The notes beneath the pieces are model-generated. The model did not search any database and was not told where the DNA came from. It saw only the letters and a program-made list of their open reading frames with translations. Both the position numbers and the translations under genes were made by a program. Shown piece after piece: positions 1-12,670 of a stretch of DNA of 64,000 bases (the first letter of the stretch is position 1; every line of letters starts with the position of its first letter). The stretch spans positions 1 to 64,000 of the forward strand of contig WTXD01000015.1 in the NCBI GenBank assembly GCA_022496205.1. Direction: 5' to 3'. Source of the stretch: Gloeopeniophorella convolvens. Lineage: Eukaryota; Basidiomycota; Agaricomycetes; Russulales.

Positions 1-1
1 A

Positions 2-764
2 TGCCAAATGTTGATCGCCTTCGCGTGTCAGTTCACTTTGCCTAACCCCGGGGACTTCCCACGATTCGGGGCTATGCCGTACTATGTTGTCTTCACTACG
101 AAGCCCAAGTCGTCATCGCTCTCGCGTGAAATTGCTGCCGACTCGACCATCACGGCGACACTCCTGCGACAAGTCACCATCGATTCGTCGCAGTCACAGC
201 CCAGCTCTTCGTATACGTCGTCAACGCCACCGACACCGCCGAGCTCCGCGACAGAGGACTCGGACTCGCAGGGCTCATCAAGCCTGTACATACCCAGCAA
301 AAAACGCCTACTGAAGCGCATGGTGCGGAGCGCCCCGCCTACGTTACGCCAGCCCTCGCGCACCGATTCGTTCGCCGCCGGCGCAGACCCGGAAAGGAAT
401 AAGCCGCTGCCGGACTTACCAATTGTGATGCAGGACTCGCGCATCCTGCACACCGAGGTATCCGTTGGTTTCCCAAAGCGGCCGCGCAACCCAGGCGACC
501 ACCGTGGGCACGGGTCAGTCGAGGCGCAGACTTCGCTCCCAGATGGGCTGTTCAAGGGCAAGATGCACTTCAGCAGCGGGATGCTGCCCACCATCGACTG
601 GGCGGGGCTTAGTGTGCGGGTGAGCCGTCTCATTACGCCCAGTGTTGGGCTGGTCCTCGGAGTTGTGGCGCTGACCCAGAGCTCTGGTACAGTATTATCT
701 GGACGTGTCCGTCCTGTTTGGCCAAGACGAAATGCGATCCCGCATTCCCATCAGGCTGTATTGA
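2..764 (+). CDS. Arrestin-like protein, 3' part (5' end outside window)
   Basis: This is the C-terminal part of a fungal arrestin-fold protein, a likely trafficking or ubiquitin-ligase adaptor. The reading frame is open from the window edge to a donor at 620. A 73-base intron (620-692) then joins in phase 0 to a last exon encoding YYLDVSVLFGQDEMRSR and ending at TGA 762-764. That terminal strand, preceded by a Ser/Pro-rich insert and a segment beginning MPYYVVFTTKPKSS, is what I recognise from basidiomycete arrestin-domain proteins. The insert (residues about 60-150 of the visible part) is low complexity and probably disordered. If the intron is ignored the frame runs on to 835 as meaningless sequence, so the spliced end is preferred. 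The family assignment rests on pattern memory. The true start cannot be placed and an upstream intron near the edge is possible. Confidence 0.6.
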
Positions 765-1207
765 TCTCAGATGGGGCCCGCAGCGGCGGTGCGATTCACT
801 TGATCAGACTGTCGGGCTTGCGCACGCTCCGTTGACAGCTGTCAGCACGGCGTTGTGGCATTTTTACCTGTATCTTTATCTCTTTGGTTGCCTGCGTATG
901 CTTGGGGCCTGGGCTGTCCCACACATTATCACTGTATTCGTATAGTTGCTCTCGTGCGCTTTGTCCATACCATCACATTCGTTCATACACCCCTTTCGTA
1001 CTAATGGGGGCTTGACATATAAATTATTGCTTTACGAGGCCCAGTGTCGCAGTCGAATGAAATGGGCATTCATTCAAACTGACATGCTCGCGTGGCTGGG
1101 CTCACGTGGTAGCCAGGGCAGCTCCGCGCGTCTGCGCGTCTAATGCCACGCGCGTCCGAACCTTGACTGCACCGCACATAGTCACCATAACTGGCGGCAG
1201 TTGGCAC
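765..1207. other. Intergenic region between arrestin-like gene and VPS16
   Basis: This stretch holds no supported gene. It must contain the 3' UTR of the arrestin-like gene and the promoter of VPS16. There is AT-rich sequence around 1010-1030 (cttgacatataaattat) that could serve as a TATA-like element roughly 190 bases upstream of the VPS16 ATG. This is only a suggestion. Confidence 0.4.
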
Positions 1208-4200
1208 ATGGTGGAACACCCAACGACATCATGGCAGGCCATGCAAAACGGCAATGTCTTCTATAGGCAACAACAACTGTACACGTTGGACGGGAAACTG
1301 CCCAACCTGGGCGACTGCATCGTCGCTGGATGCCGTTATGGTGGGCCCATAGGCGAGTGCATCTGGCGCATATACCCCGTATTCTGAATGAGGATGTCTT
1401 GCAGCACTCATGAGGGACAATACCAAGCTGATCGCTATTGGACGCACCACGCCAATGTTCGCCAAGTCGCAGATTCAGGTGTACTCATCCGCCGGCGAAG
1501 GCTTGTTGCTATTCAGCGTAACTATGTTCATCGCCTCAAGGCCAGTGCCCTGTTCTGAATACGTATGCGCAGTGGGATCAAGCCAGGATCATCCGCTTTG
1601 GCTGGACGGGCGACGAACGGCTGGTGGTCCTGAACGAGGAGGGCGTGTACCGTCTGTACGACCTACAAGGCGATTACGTGCAATTCTCGCTCGGCGCGGA
1701 CGCAGCAGAGGTTGGCATCACTGATGCGCGCATACACGAGAACGGGCTCGTAGCGCTGACGGGGTCCCTGCAACTGCTGGAGGTGAAGGGGTGGGAAGGG
1801 GGAAAACCGCTGGCGCTGGCCAACGCAAGTGAGTGCGTCTCGGCCTGCCTCGCGGGTTGTTAACCGATCGCACAGGTAGGCCTTTCCGAGCCGCCGACCG
1901 TATGGACGCTCATCCCGCCGGACCTCACGATCTCACGCCACGTCGAGGTCCTGCTGTCGGTGGAGACGAGCATACTCTCCGTGGACAACCTCGAGGCGGT
2001 CGACCAGCGCCTGTCGCGCGGACCCTTCACCCACATGGCGCCGTCGCCGAACGGGAAGTCTCTCGCGCTCCTGATGGCCACGGGCACGCTTTGGGTCGTC
2101 TCGACCGATTTCCAGCGGAACCTCGCCGAGTTCGACACGACGGCCGTCGCCGGCGCAGAGGGCGCGGTGCGGCAGGTCGAGTGGTGTGGCAACGATGCGA
2201 TCCTGGTAACCTGGGACATGCTTGTGCTACTTGTGGGCCCGTTCGGTGATACGCTGCAGTGCGTGCGTGGTGGCGTGCACCAGGAGTTTCACTGACATCA
2301 AAGTTAGATACTTCTACGCTGGGCCTACGTTCGCGATTACGGAGGTTGATGGCATCAGAATTATCGGGTCGGATGTGTGCGACTTCGTCCAGAAGGTCCC
2401 CGGTGAGCTTAACAGACTCGCGGTGCGTAGTGTGGTGTGGCCCGCTCACGCCCGGTCTAGCGTCGAGCGTGTCGGTCTTTCGTCCGGGGTCCACATCGCC
2501 CTCGGCCATTCTGTTTGATGCATGGGAGAGCTTCAATAATCGCTCGCCCAAGGCCGACGAGAGTATACGGAGTATCAAGCCGGACCTTGCAGCTGCTGTC
2601 GACGAGGTTATCGACGCTGCGGGGCAGGAGTGGGAGCCCGCATGGCAGCGCAAGCTTCTGAGCGTACGTCCCATGCGGTGTTCTGCGCATCGCAGTCTCG
2701 GAGGTTTGAGCCATTCTAGGCTGCAAACTTCGGAAAGTCATTTTTGGACCTGTACAACCCGACCGACTTCGTCAATATGGGCAAAACGCTTAAGGTCCTG
2801 AATGCGGTGCGCCAGTTCGACGTAGGCGTTCCAATTACCCATTACCAGTGCGTTGGTTTCCTTCGGGGCTTCTGCGGTGCTCATGGAACCTAGGTACAAC
2901 TATCTCTCGCCAACGCATCTTATCTCCCGCCTGACGTCTCGGAATCTGCACCTGCTCGCGCTTCGCATATCGTCTTTCCTGTCCCTCCCTCCAGACAATG
3001 TTCTCAAACACTGGGCCTCAGCGAAAATCTTGAAATCGAAGCCGATCGCCAGCGGTACCGGCAAGGATGCTGAGATAATCGGCGACGAAGAGGTCTCAAA
3101 GGCCATTGTGGAGAAGTTCGAGAAGCTGGGTGGGGCTTCGGTCAGCTACGCAGAGATCGCCAAGAAGGCCTGGGAGGTCGGCCGAACTGGTTTGGCTACC
3201 ATGGTACGTTGTTCCTTCTGCGGACCGCTGACCCTGGAGACGGACTGACTGCGCACACTAGTTACTAGATCACGAGCCTAGGGCGTCAGATCAGGTTCCG
3301 TTGCTGCTGATGATGAAGGAAGATAGTTTGGCTCTTCAGAAGGCTGTTGATAGCGGTGACACTGATCTTGGTACGCCACATCTGTTCATCTCATCAGCAC
3401 ATAGATCCACTCGCTGATACTCCCTCAGTGTATCATGTCCTGTTGCAGTTGTACAATCGCCTGCCATTGGGGTCGTTCTTCCGACTGATTGAGGATGGTG
3501 GTGCAAGGCTTGCACCGGCGAGCCGCCTGCTCCAGGTGTATGCAAGAGAACAGAATCCGGAGATGCTTCGGGACTTCTATTACTCTGATGACCGGCGTGT
3601 TGAGAGCGCTGTGCTATGTTTGGAGGAAGCAAGACGCATGCAGGTACACCTCGCGCGTTCGATGTCACTGGATTCGCGTGCTCATGACGCCTTCTGGTAC
3701 AGGATCCCACATCCAAAATCACTTCGATTAAATCTGCGCAGAAGTTCTTCTCGGAGGACAGGGAGCGTGCGTTCGAAGCCAAGGTTCATACTGCGCCGCA
3801 GTCCCCCGCCACGGCGATGCTGACCGTGCCATAGATGACGGACGAGTACAGCAAGCTGCTCGCGTTCCAACAGACACTTGAGAAAGAGGCGTCCGAACGG
3901 ATCGAATTTTTTGGGCTAAGCGTCGACGAGACTATCAAGAAATGCCTGCTTAATGGTATGTCCAAGCGCGCCGACAAGCTCAAGTCGGACTTCAAGGTCC
4001 CCGACAAACGGTCCGTCCTGTTCCTTCCCATCTTATCCTCACCCTTTTCTTTGCGCCCTCGCTAGCTGACTGACTGGCGCCGCAGATTCTGGTACCTGAA
4101 GCTCCACGCGCTGACTGCGACGCGCGACTTTGAGGGCCTCGACACATTCGCGCGTTCGAAGCGCAGTCCGATTGGCTACGAGGCGTTCGTGCGGCACCTC

Positions 4201-4499
4201 GTCGCGCGCGGGCACACCAAAGAGGCGGTCAGCTACGTGCAGCGCTGCGACGCGCCGCGCCGCGTCGACCTGTACGTCGAGTGCGGCGAGTGGGTCATGG
4301 CGGGCAAGGAGTGCAAGGAACGCGGCGACCGCGCGCGACTCGAGTGCGTGCTCTCCTCCCTTTCTGCTCATTCCCTTGCGTTTACGGCCTGGGAGCACTG
4401 GCTGATGCGCCTGCTTTGCACCACAGCAAACTGCGCACGACGTGCCCGAACTCGCTGATCGCGCGCGAGCTCGACGCGATCGCGGCGACGATGAAATGA
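1208..4499 (+). CDS. VPS16: Vacuolar protein sorting protein VPS16 (HOPS/CORVET core subunit)
   Basis: VPS16 is a core subunit of the HOPS and CORVET tethering complexes that drive endosome and vacuole fusion on the cytosolic face of membranes. The gene has about ten exons. The first joins are clear: 1208-1340, 1405-1517, 1573-1828 and an exon from 1880, giving the continuous N-terminal string [38 protein letters not shown], characteristic of the Vps16 N-terminal beta-propeller. Later exons carry [47 protein letters not shown] and [20 protein letters not shown], the alpha-solenoid Vps16 C-terminal region that binds VPS33. The end is [20 protein letters not shown] followed by TGA 4497-4499. 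The ATG at 1208 sits directly before the conserved N-terminal block. No frame problems were found. The next gene is convergent, 470 bases away. Confidence 0.92.
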
Positions 4500-4968
4500 G
4501 GCTGACGCTACTTGCGCCCCGATCTGCGTCTTCTCTCGCTTGCGGGCGCATGTACGCGTCGCTTGCCTGAGTCCGAGTCTGAGTCCCTGGGCCCCTTGGC
4601 CCTGATCTAGTTGTGCCTCGTGATCGTGTGTCCGAATACCCATTGTTTTATTGCGCGGAGCCGTTCGCGGTCAACCGGTCACCTATCGGCCACCGGCCAT
4701 CGGTGCCCTTTGCCTTTGCTCGTCTGATTCGAGCTCACACGCAACCGCGATTGCCGCATCAAGATGCTCTCCTCGGTCTTAAGTGATGATGTCTTCCGAC
4801 GATTGATCCCTGCATTACGGCGCGCATTGGAACCCAACTGGATACGAGGTGCAACGCGACGAGCTCCACCGGTGCCTGCACCAGAACCGGCCGCCGCGCC
4901 CAGAACCAAAAGAAAAGAGTTGGACCCTGTTGGACCCTCCGCGGGGTACCGGGGACCCGCGGGCCCGC
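4500..4968. other. Intergenic, convergent 3' ends
   Basis: The gap separates the 3' ends of VPS16 (plus) and the SYG1-like gene (minus). I see no gene here. Both 3' UTRs and terminators must lie within it. The bases at 4569-4590 are a short GAGTC-type repeat without clear meaning. Confidence 0.5.
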
Positions 4969-7900
4969 TCAGCCCGCGCGGCGCTTGCTCGCACTGCGTG
5001 TGATCTTCGGCGCGCGCGCGTCCTCGTCCTCGTCGTCCTCGCCGACGTCCGTCTCGCGGCTGAGGTCGTCAAACGAGTACGGCAGCGGCACCTCGCGCGT
5101 GATGCGGTACTGGTCGACGTTGCCCACGTGCTCGTTCTCCAGCCGGTCTACCGGCGCCGGTAGTGAGCATCTAAGTAGTTCGAGGCAGAAGGGGGGAGGA
5201 CGCACAGACGTTCCACTGGCACCGGCGCAGCATCTCGAGCAGCGCGGCGATCCACGTGCGCAGCGCGGGGCTCGGCCCGCGCGTGGGGATGTAGATCACC
5301 CAGATGAAGCGGATGAGGACGTTCGTTACCTGCACACACACGTCAGTTATTATCCCCTGCGCCGCGCCGAGAGGGACGTACGATGGCGAAGTAGTACAGC
5401 TGTGCGTGTCAAGGCGGGCGTTAAGCGGCGAGTGAGTGGCGGGGAGGGACAGGGGGGACGGGCGCACCGGGATGGAGCTGGAGTAGACCAACTCTTGGCG
5501 CAGGAAGGGGAAGCGCGCGCGGGGGCGCAGGAGCGACCAGTCCATGAGCAGGTCCTGCACGCCACGGCACCGTCAGCATCTGCTCGCTGGGCGCCGCATC
5601 CAGGAGGCAGGGACGCACCCATGCCGAGGCATAGCTCGAGTAGATCGTGCCGAGGAGACAGAAGAAGACGAAGCTCGTCCCGCGCTCGCCGCCTGCGCGC
5701 GGCAACCGCACGTCAGTGCCAGCGCGCCGCCGCGGGAGCGACGCAGCACGCACCGTTGTGCCGCCACAGGTAGTAGCACAGGTAGTACACGATGCCCGTG
5801 AGGTACTTCCCGCCCTGCCGACGCAGTCCTCAGCACCCGCCCAGCGCGGCACACTCACGCAACACGGGCCGGCGCAGACGCACGTTGATCAGGTGTGTCA
5901 CGAGCCGCGAGTCGGCCCACCGGCGCACGCTCTGCACGAAGCGCGCGACGAACGGCAGCGTCGCGAGCACGAACGGCACGCCCCACGGCGCGGGCGCGCT
6001 GCACGCCGCGTACGGGTCCGCGTGGAAGCCGTGCGCGTACGCGCACGCGACGAAGTAGAGGTTACCCAGCGGGAACGCGAGCGAGCAGAACTGGTCGCTG
6101 GCCGCGCCGTCAGCGCCCCGCGCCCTGCGCGAACGAAACGAACGTGCGTACGCACCCGAGCCAGAAGTCCGTGAACTGCACGAGGGGCGCGGTGAGCGGG
6201 AGCGGGAGGGATGGAATGGGAAGGAAGGCGCGCGCACCTCGACGCGGTGGAACCCGCTCGTGAGCAGCCGCGCGACCTTGCGCACGAGCCAGTACCTGCT
6301 CTCGCGCGACAGGACCGGGAACGGGTTCGCGAGCAGCAGCAGCACGAGGAGCAGCCAGAGGGCGGGCCAGGCCCACGGCTGGAGCGCCGGTGCACCGGCG
6401 CGCGCGAAGGAGAGCCAGAAGGCCCAGCAGAGCGTGGTGAGCGCGATGCAGGGGATCTGGGCGCGCGGCGGTGCCTGAGTGGCCGGCGCTGACGGGGGTA
6501 TCGGGATGGGAGACGGACCTCGAAGTATTCGCGGTGGTCCAGGCGCGTGCGGATGTCGAGCTCTGTTGCGGGTCGGGTCGGTAAGCAGGGAGACGGGCGC
6601 GATGGCAGATACTGTGGTCCCCACCGAAGATGAAGACGTAGTTGATCCGCGCGGCGCTCCATATCAGCACGTCTGTGCCCACGAGCAGCGAGAACAGCGT
6701 CGGCACCAGCAGTATCGCGTAGATGTACAGCAGCGTGCCCCACGCGGGTATCGCCGCGCGCGTGTGCGGGTGGAAGCCTGAGCGACGATCAGTCAGCCAG
6801 ACGTGCGTGCGGGAGGAAAGGAGCGCAGGGCGGCGCACTGCGGACGAGGCCGTCGACAAAGGCGGGGAGCGCGAGGCCGAGCCCGACGCCCGTGCGGAAG
6901 GAGCTGAAGTGGTGGGTCTTGTGCGAGGACATGGCGCGTAGGCGGACGAGCGCGCGCTTCTTGTCGCCCTTTGCTGAGGGGTTGGTGAGGACTCGCCAAA
7001 TAGCACATACGATGCACGAAGCCGCGCACCGAAACGCGCGGTATATTGGTCCTCGAGCTCCTTGAGGAGCTCCTGCACCGTCTGGTCGGACGCGAACGCG
7101 CACGGATCGACCTGCGAGCACGGTCAGGAAGTATACTCAGCATACTCAAGCAGAGCTCGACCTTTTCCTTCATGTATACGTCCTGCACGGGCACCTGTAC
7201 CATCCATTTACATCAGCGCGCGCGCGACAACCCAACCGGCCCCACGCACCTTGGTCAGCTTCTCAAACTTCTTCAGCGCCTTCCTGAACCCCGTGATATT
7301 CAAAATCTACCGCGACACGCACATCAGCGCGCGCGCCCCTGCACACGCCCATGCGCACGCACGCACGCGATAGTTGTTCAGCACCTCGAGCCCGCGATAG
7401 TGTTCCAGCGCGGCGCGCTTGAGCCGCTTGCGCGCGTGCTGGTACTCCTCGGGGTTCAGCCGCGGCGCGCGGCGCTTCTCGTGCGCCCCGGGCGCGTCCT
7501 TCTCGCCGCCGGCAGCGTCGTCCTCATCCACGTGGATCGGCCCGCGCGGGTGGTGCAGCGCGCGCCGGAGGCGCTTCGCCGCGGGCGCGCCCGGCGCGGG
7601 GAGGAACGGGAGCGACCACGGGCGGTGGTCCGCGGGGTGCGCCTCCTGCGCGGCGGGGGTCAGCCGCCGATGCGCGCGGGGGCGGGGGAGGGCGCACGTA
7701 GAAGAGCCGGCGGTGGTCCTTGAGCTCGTCGAGCTGCGCGCGCAGGCGGCGGCTGCGCTCGCGCGCCTCGGTCTCGCGCGCGATGAAGAACGCCTCGATC
7801 TTGGCGAGCTCGGAGGCGAGCTTGTCGAAGAACGCGAGCTGGATGGGCGGCATTGGCTCGAGGAGCTGCGCGAGCGTCGGCTGCGGCGCTTGGGTGATCG

Positions 7901-8732
7901 AGGGGACCGAGGTCGAGTGGTTGACTGGGGTGCGCGTTAGTGGGGTAGGGAGGCGCGTGGTCAGGCGCGTACTGCGTGTGGTGGAGCGCTTGCGCAGGCC
8001 ACTGAGGAGGCGCGGCGGGTTGCGGGGTGGTGCCGAGGGCTGGGGCGGCGCGGTCTGCGGAGACACGGCATCTTGTGCGGAGGCGAGCGGCGGCGTCCCG
8101 ATGGAAGGCAACGGAGACATCCGGAAGGACACCTAATGACTGCTTTAGAGAAGGCACAGAAGCACGCGTCGGGGCATACCTTGCCCGAGTCGCTCGTCTC
8201 CCTCCTCGGCTCCTTGAGCCCGAGGTGCCCCTCGCGCACAGCCTCGAGTGGCTCTCTGTAGCGTTTGGGTTTGGCTTCACCCGCATCGACCTCGTCGTCC
8301 GCGATGTCACCCTCGTCGACGCGCGTACGCGACGTGCTAGGGTGGTCCGACGCGCCCGAGTCGCCGGGCGAGGCGTCTGGGTCGCTCTCGGACGAGACGT
8401 TGAGGTGCTTCCCGCTCGCGCCCTCCTGCGCCCTTCGGACGGCGGTAATGCGCTTTTTGAGCCCGCGATAGTCTCTGTCACACGACCGGCCGCACCGTCA
8501 GCTGGGCTGTGTGCGCGCAGAATAGAGTGACGGCGGGAGAGACGGACATATAAGCACGTTTCCATTCCGGAGTCTTGCGAGGAAGCGAGGAGGATCAGCA
8601 GAGGAGTCTCAGGGAGAGTGCGCGAGCAGGTAGGTACCTGGGCGTCATCCAGATACCTAAATTTTCGAGAATCGCACGTCAGAGGCTTGGAAGCAGCAGA
8701 ACAGAGCAGAAGAAGTACCTGGCAAATTTCAT
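4969..8732 (-). CDS. SYG1: SPX-EXS phosphate exporter, SYG1/XPR1 family
   Basis: The family exports inorganic phosphate; the cytosolic SPX domain senses inositol pyrophosphates and the EXS domain is the membrane transporter. The start is ATG 8732-8730 and tiny first exons splice to MKFARY-YLDDAQ-TPEWKRAYI-DYRGLKKRITAVRR, the diagnostic SPX N-terminus with its Lys-rich helix. The SPX end follows after a long acidic Ser/Pro insert (LAFFDKLASELAKIEAFF, then HYRGLEVLNNY and a GFRKALKKFEKLTK block near 7260-7310). Transmembrane segments occur at about 6640-6770 (WGTLLYIYAILLVPTLFSLL), 6300-6480 and 5930-6060. The EXS signatures are GGKYLTGIVYYLCYYLWR near 5770-5810, LLMDWSLL near 5540 and NVDQYRITREVPLPY near 5100. 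It ends at TCA 4969-4971 with a basic, acidic-rich tail. At least twelve exons are needed. It is divergent from the membrane-protein gene at 9657. Confidence 0.9.
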
Positions 8733-9656
8733 GATAGATTCGTCAAGAAATCGTGAATAGCCTGTGCGGGTCAGTAAGCCAAGAAAGACAGCTTGGGCTG
8801 CGTGGTGGGCGTTGGGTGTGAACCGCAAAGCGGGTGCCCGTGAAGTAAGAGAGCGAACTTGACTCCTTCAATCGTCATGCAATGCGCGTCTAATTAGTTA
8901 CGCGATTGGCGTCTCCCGCGCTCATCTCGGTCCGCCGACTCCGCTCGCTGTTCTCTCGTCGACGTCCAGCGCAGGGAACACACCGCCTGAGGTGCATTGC
9001 GAGCAAAGCAGGGCACCGGTGAGCACATATTTACATCATCTTACAGACATGACAGGGGCTGACACTTTCTGCGGGGACCTAGTTGCCATATTGTGCGCCC
9101 CGTGGCCAGGTGTATAGAACGCAGAAGGCAGAGAAGTGTGCATAACGAAAGAGCAGACGCCGGATGTGTGCTCTCTTCGCTCGACGAGCCAAGCACGGCC
9201 TCGTGTGCGTTCCGAGGCCGCGTCCATGCATCCAGCCGGGATCAACCCCTGCAGTTGCCTCTCTGAGCCTCGCTGAGGAGTGTTCCGGACAGGCGCCCCC
9301 ACCAGAAACGCCGGGCGCACGGGCATCGATGGCCCAGCGTGCGCTCTTTGGCACCAGCTAGGTGCCCCGGCCACGCCCTACACAGAAGCTGCTCTGTTGG
9401 TCCCCGCATGCGCCTCCGCACCGAAATCCGACCCCCCCACGTTCCATCTCCGCTTGTGCGCTCTGCCTGGGCGTCCCGCGCCCACAGAGTCCCACTACGT
9501 CAGTTTCGCCCCCGCCTGCCTCATAAGCATTCCCAGATGCTCAGATGCCCGGATTTCTGCCCCCCTTCCCCTCCCGTCTGACCTTGCGGCGCGCTCCCGT
9601 CCTCTCCTCGCTCCCCCTCGCTCTGCCGCGTCCCCTCGTGCGGGCCTTGCCTGCCC
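8733..9656. other. Divergent intergenic region
   Basis: This 0.9 kb region lies between the 5' ends of the SYG1-like gene (minus) and membrane-protein paralog 1 (plus) and should hold both promoters. Short ORFs exist on both strands but none has recognisable content or consistent codon use. The stretch 9420-9650 is pyrimidine-rich on the plus strand, as is common just upstream of basidiomycete start codons. Confidence 0.45.
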
Positions 9657-11548
9657 ATGTTCCTCAACTCTGAGCCTGCTGCATACGGTGCGCATACACC
9701 TGCTCGCCCCCGCGCTCAGTCGGAGTTCTGACCAGATGTGCGGCAGTCCACCTCGTGAAGCTCACCCATGTGTTCGCCGGTGTCTATGTGTGCGTCCCCC
9801 GCCCATCCGTGCGCACCGCGCCCGTCTGACCCCCCCGCGCGCGCCACAGATGGGAGTACGTCACGAACCTCGACTTTGAGTGGGAGATCTACACCGGGCG
9901 GCGGCACTGGCGCTGGTCCTTCGTCGTCTACCTCCTCGCGCGCACGCTCGCGCTCGCCTGCCTTATCACGATGCTCGTCGGCTTCGAATTCACCACGCCG
10001 TACGACTGCAACGTGCGCACCCTCTTCCCATCGATGCACCGCTTATCGTCTCTAACCCTCGCGCCCGGTTACGCCATCAGGTGTGGTTCCGCGTCGTCCT
10101 GGTACGTGTGCACATCCGTACTTCCCGTGCGCCGCCGGCGCGGATCGGGAGGCTGATTGACGGATAGGCGACATCATGGTCCTCGGGCGTGTTTGCGTCG
10201 CTGCTTCTCGTGCTTCGCGGGTACGTCTTGCCTGTCACCTGCCATCCGCGTTGCCCGGATCGGTCGCTGATCGCGCCGCCGATGTCAGCGTCGCGCTGTG
10301 GGGCCGCGATAGGAGGATTATCGCGCTTGCCAGCACGGTGTGGCTCGCGAACCTCGGCTCGTCGTCCTACGGTATGCCCGCCCGCCCGCCCGTCCGCTGA
10401 TCCGCGCCCGATGCTTACCCGCCGCGGCGCTACGCAGCCGCGACCCTGGTACGTTCCGCCACACCGCTGCCCCCGCGCGCATCGCTGACTCTGTGCAGGG
10501 CCACACGCGCTGGTCGACGGAGACGGAGAACTGCCCGATCGACGGCACGTCGGACTTCCGCTGGAGCATCCTCATCAACTTCATGCAGGACCTCACGCTG
10601 CTCTGCATCATGTTCACCGGCGTGCTCAACAAGCGCAACTCGACGCGCCTGTGGAACATGCTCTACATCCAGGGGCTCTGGTGGATCCTTGCATGGATCG
10701 TCACCGAGCTGCCTTCCATTGTACGTGGTGCCGCCTGTTCCGTGTGCGGCGCGCCATGCTCACCTACGTTGGGCGATGTTGTGCAGGCCTTGAGTTTCCG
10801 CGGTGTTAATGGTGCGCGCATTCCCTTTTGACTCCTACGCCACCCAAACTGAACGCCAATCCTTCACGCCACAGAATATTGGAACCTGGTGCGTCCGCGC
10901 TGGCTCCGTCGCGATAACCGGGGACACGCAGCTAACCCTCTGTCAGATGTTCCAAGTCCCGCACAGTTCGTACCCGCTCTCCTGCCTATTCATCGACGTT
11001 GCCAACCTCCGCCCCCTCGCGTGCTAAACCCACAGTGACCCTCACGTGCGCCTGCCTGCCCGTCCCTCCTCTCCCGCACCTACTCACGCATCCCCCCGCG
11101 CAGCGTCATCACCGCCTCGCGCGCATACCGCATCCTCTTCCAATACATCACCAAGTGCGTACAACGCACCCCACCCCTGCGCCGCGCCCGCTGACGCTGA
11201 CGCCCGCGCGCCCCCAGCGACCGCGACACCTACCCGCCGCCGCGCCGGCGCTTCCGCTCCGCCAACGCGCCGCGCATTCTGTACGACGGGCAGGACGTGC
11301 AGGTGACGATCCACCGCACGGTCGAGTGCGACGTCGAGCTGCCGTGCGCGCTGCCGTGCGAGCTCGAGAAGTACCCGCTGCCGCGCCCGCCCGCCGCGCG
11401 CCTCGTGCTCAAGTCGGACGCGACGGCCGGCTCGGGCTCGTCGAGCAGCGGGAGCCGCAGCGGCGCCGCGTCGCCCGACTACGAGGGCGACAGGGAGAAG
11501 TACTTTGGCCCCGGCGGGCGCGCGGCGCGGCGGGACCACGGCGTATAG
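9657..11548 (+). CDS. Multi-span membrane protein, paralog 1 of a three-member family
   Basis: I do not recognise a named family and no function is assigned. The likely start is ATG 9657, encoding MFLNSEPAAYG, spliced at 9676 to VHLVKLTHVFAGVYV and then to WEYVTNLDFEWEIYTG at about 9850. A long hydrophobic stretch follows (WSFVVYLLARTLALACLI..LVGFEFTT..DCN). Further exons give VALWGRDRRIIALASTVWLA near 10290, a luminal-type segment with CPIDGTSDFRW, INFMQDLTLLCIMFTGVL near 10570, and LWNMLYIQGLWWILAWIVTE near 10650. A MFQVP block and a YRILFQYIT block precede the hydrophilic tail, which starts with DVQVTIHRTVECDVEL near 11300 and ends in a Ser/Gly-rich acidic segment at TAG 11546-11548. Six or seven spans are likely. 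Paralogs lie at 29754-31631 and 32894-34619 on the other strand. Exon boundaries in the middle were inferred by comparison among the three. Confidence 0.7.
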
Positions 11549-12670
11549 GACGCACTGGATGGTGCTTTTTTTATCATTGTTGTACATACAGTTTGTTGTT
11601 GTACAGTATACCAGCCGCTGCGGGGATACCCGTGCTTGCAGCAGGCACACACACACGCACTACCACTCTACGGATTGTCGTGTGGTGCGGCAGGCACGCC
11701 GGCCGTCACAACCGCGTCGTGCCACGACCGCGTATGTAGCGCCGTGACAGGAATATCACCTGTCATCTGAGGAACAGCTGGACGCGTTTCGGATTCTGCG
11801 CGCGACGGCCGCGTCAGTGTCAACGCCAGAACGCCGACCGCGTGATGATGCCTCGTCCAGAGCTCCAGCTGTCCAGTGCAAAGTCCGCAGCGGGGATATC
11901 CAATTCCACTATGGAGTCCGCCAAACAAGCTCGGCAAATACTACAAGCGCCCTTGGCAACCAGCACAAAGCACGCAGGATTCCCCGCGAAGGGCGGGCGA
12001 TATGCCAAGAAATTCGAAGGCAAGTGGCCGTGGGTACATACTCCAGAATGTTCTGTTTTCGTTTTCTGCGTGGCGCACGGCGCCGCATGGCATGTAGGGC
12101 CCCGGCTATGCGAGGTGCTGGAGTGCCGGCGGTCGCTTGGGCCGTGATGCATGTGGGGCCACCGGACAGGGTATGTGTGTATGTGAAAAGTCCGCGGATG
12201 CCAATGATGGCGGAGGGTTTTCTGGAATGTCAGGTGGGTGCCAGGTCAATTAGCGGAGGGGTCCAGTGGCAGCGGTGCCAGGTGCCAGAGCCCTGCACCA
12301 GGCCAAAGCTTATTTGCAGCCTGGGTAAGTTCGGGCCCGGTTCCAGGTCGAGGGGCCCGGGCGCGATGGTCCGACTCCGCGACGCGCGTCCCGAGCTTCA
12401 GTGAACGCAGCGTCCTTGGGCCTCGGCTTCGTCCTAACGCATGTCGTCTGTCATCAAAGAACGCACGTCGGGAGCGCACTCACGAGCATCGATACCGCGC
12501 GTTCAATTATATACTAAAGAAACAGTCAATGCGCTTTACAGGCATGCGGGTACTTCAATACGTATGTGTGTGCTCGGCGAACCGCTCTTCTATCCCTCCA
12601 CCCAACGCCGGCGCCCCCACCGTGTGCCCTTTTGTCCCTCCCCGCTTTTTGCGCCCATCCGGCGCGCGGT
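11549..12670. other. Intergenic, convergent side of GH55 repeat unit
   Basis: This 1.1 kb region lies between the 3' end of membrane-protein paralog 1 and the 3' end of the first GH55 gene. Several ORFs of about 100-190 codons cross it on both strands, but they overlap in different frames and none shows a recognisable motif. From about 12470 onward the sequence resembles 16905-17105, so it belongs to the duplicated GH55 segment. Confidence 0.5.
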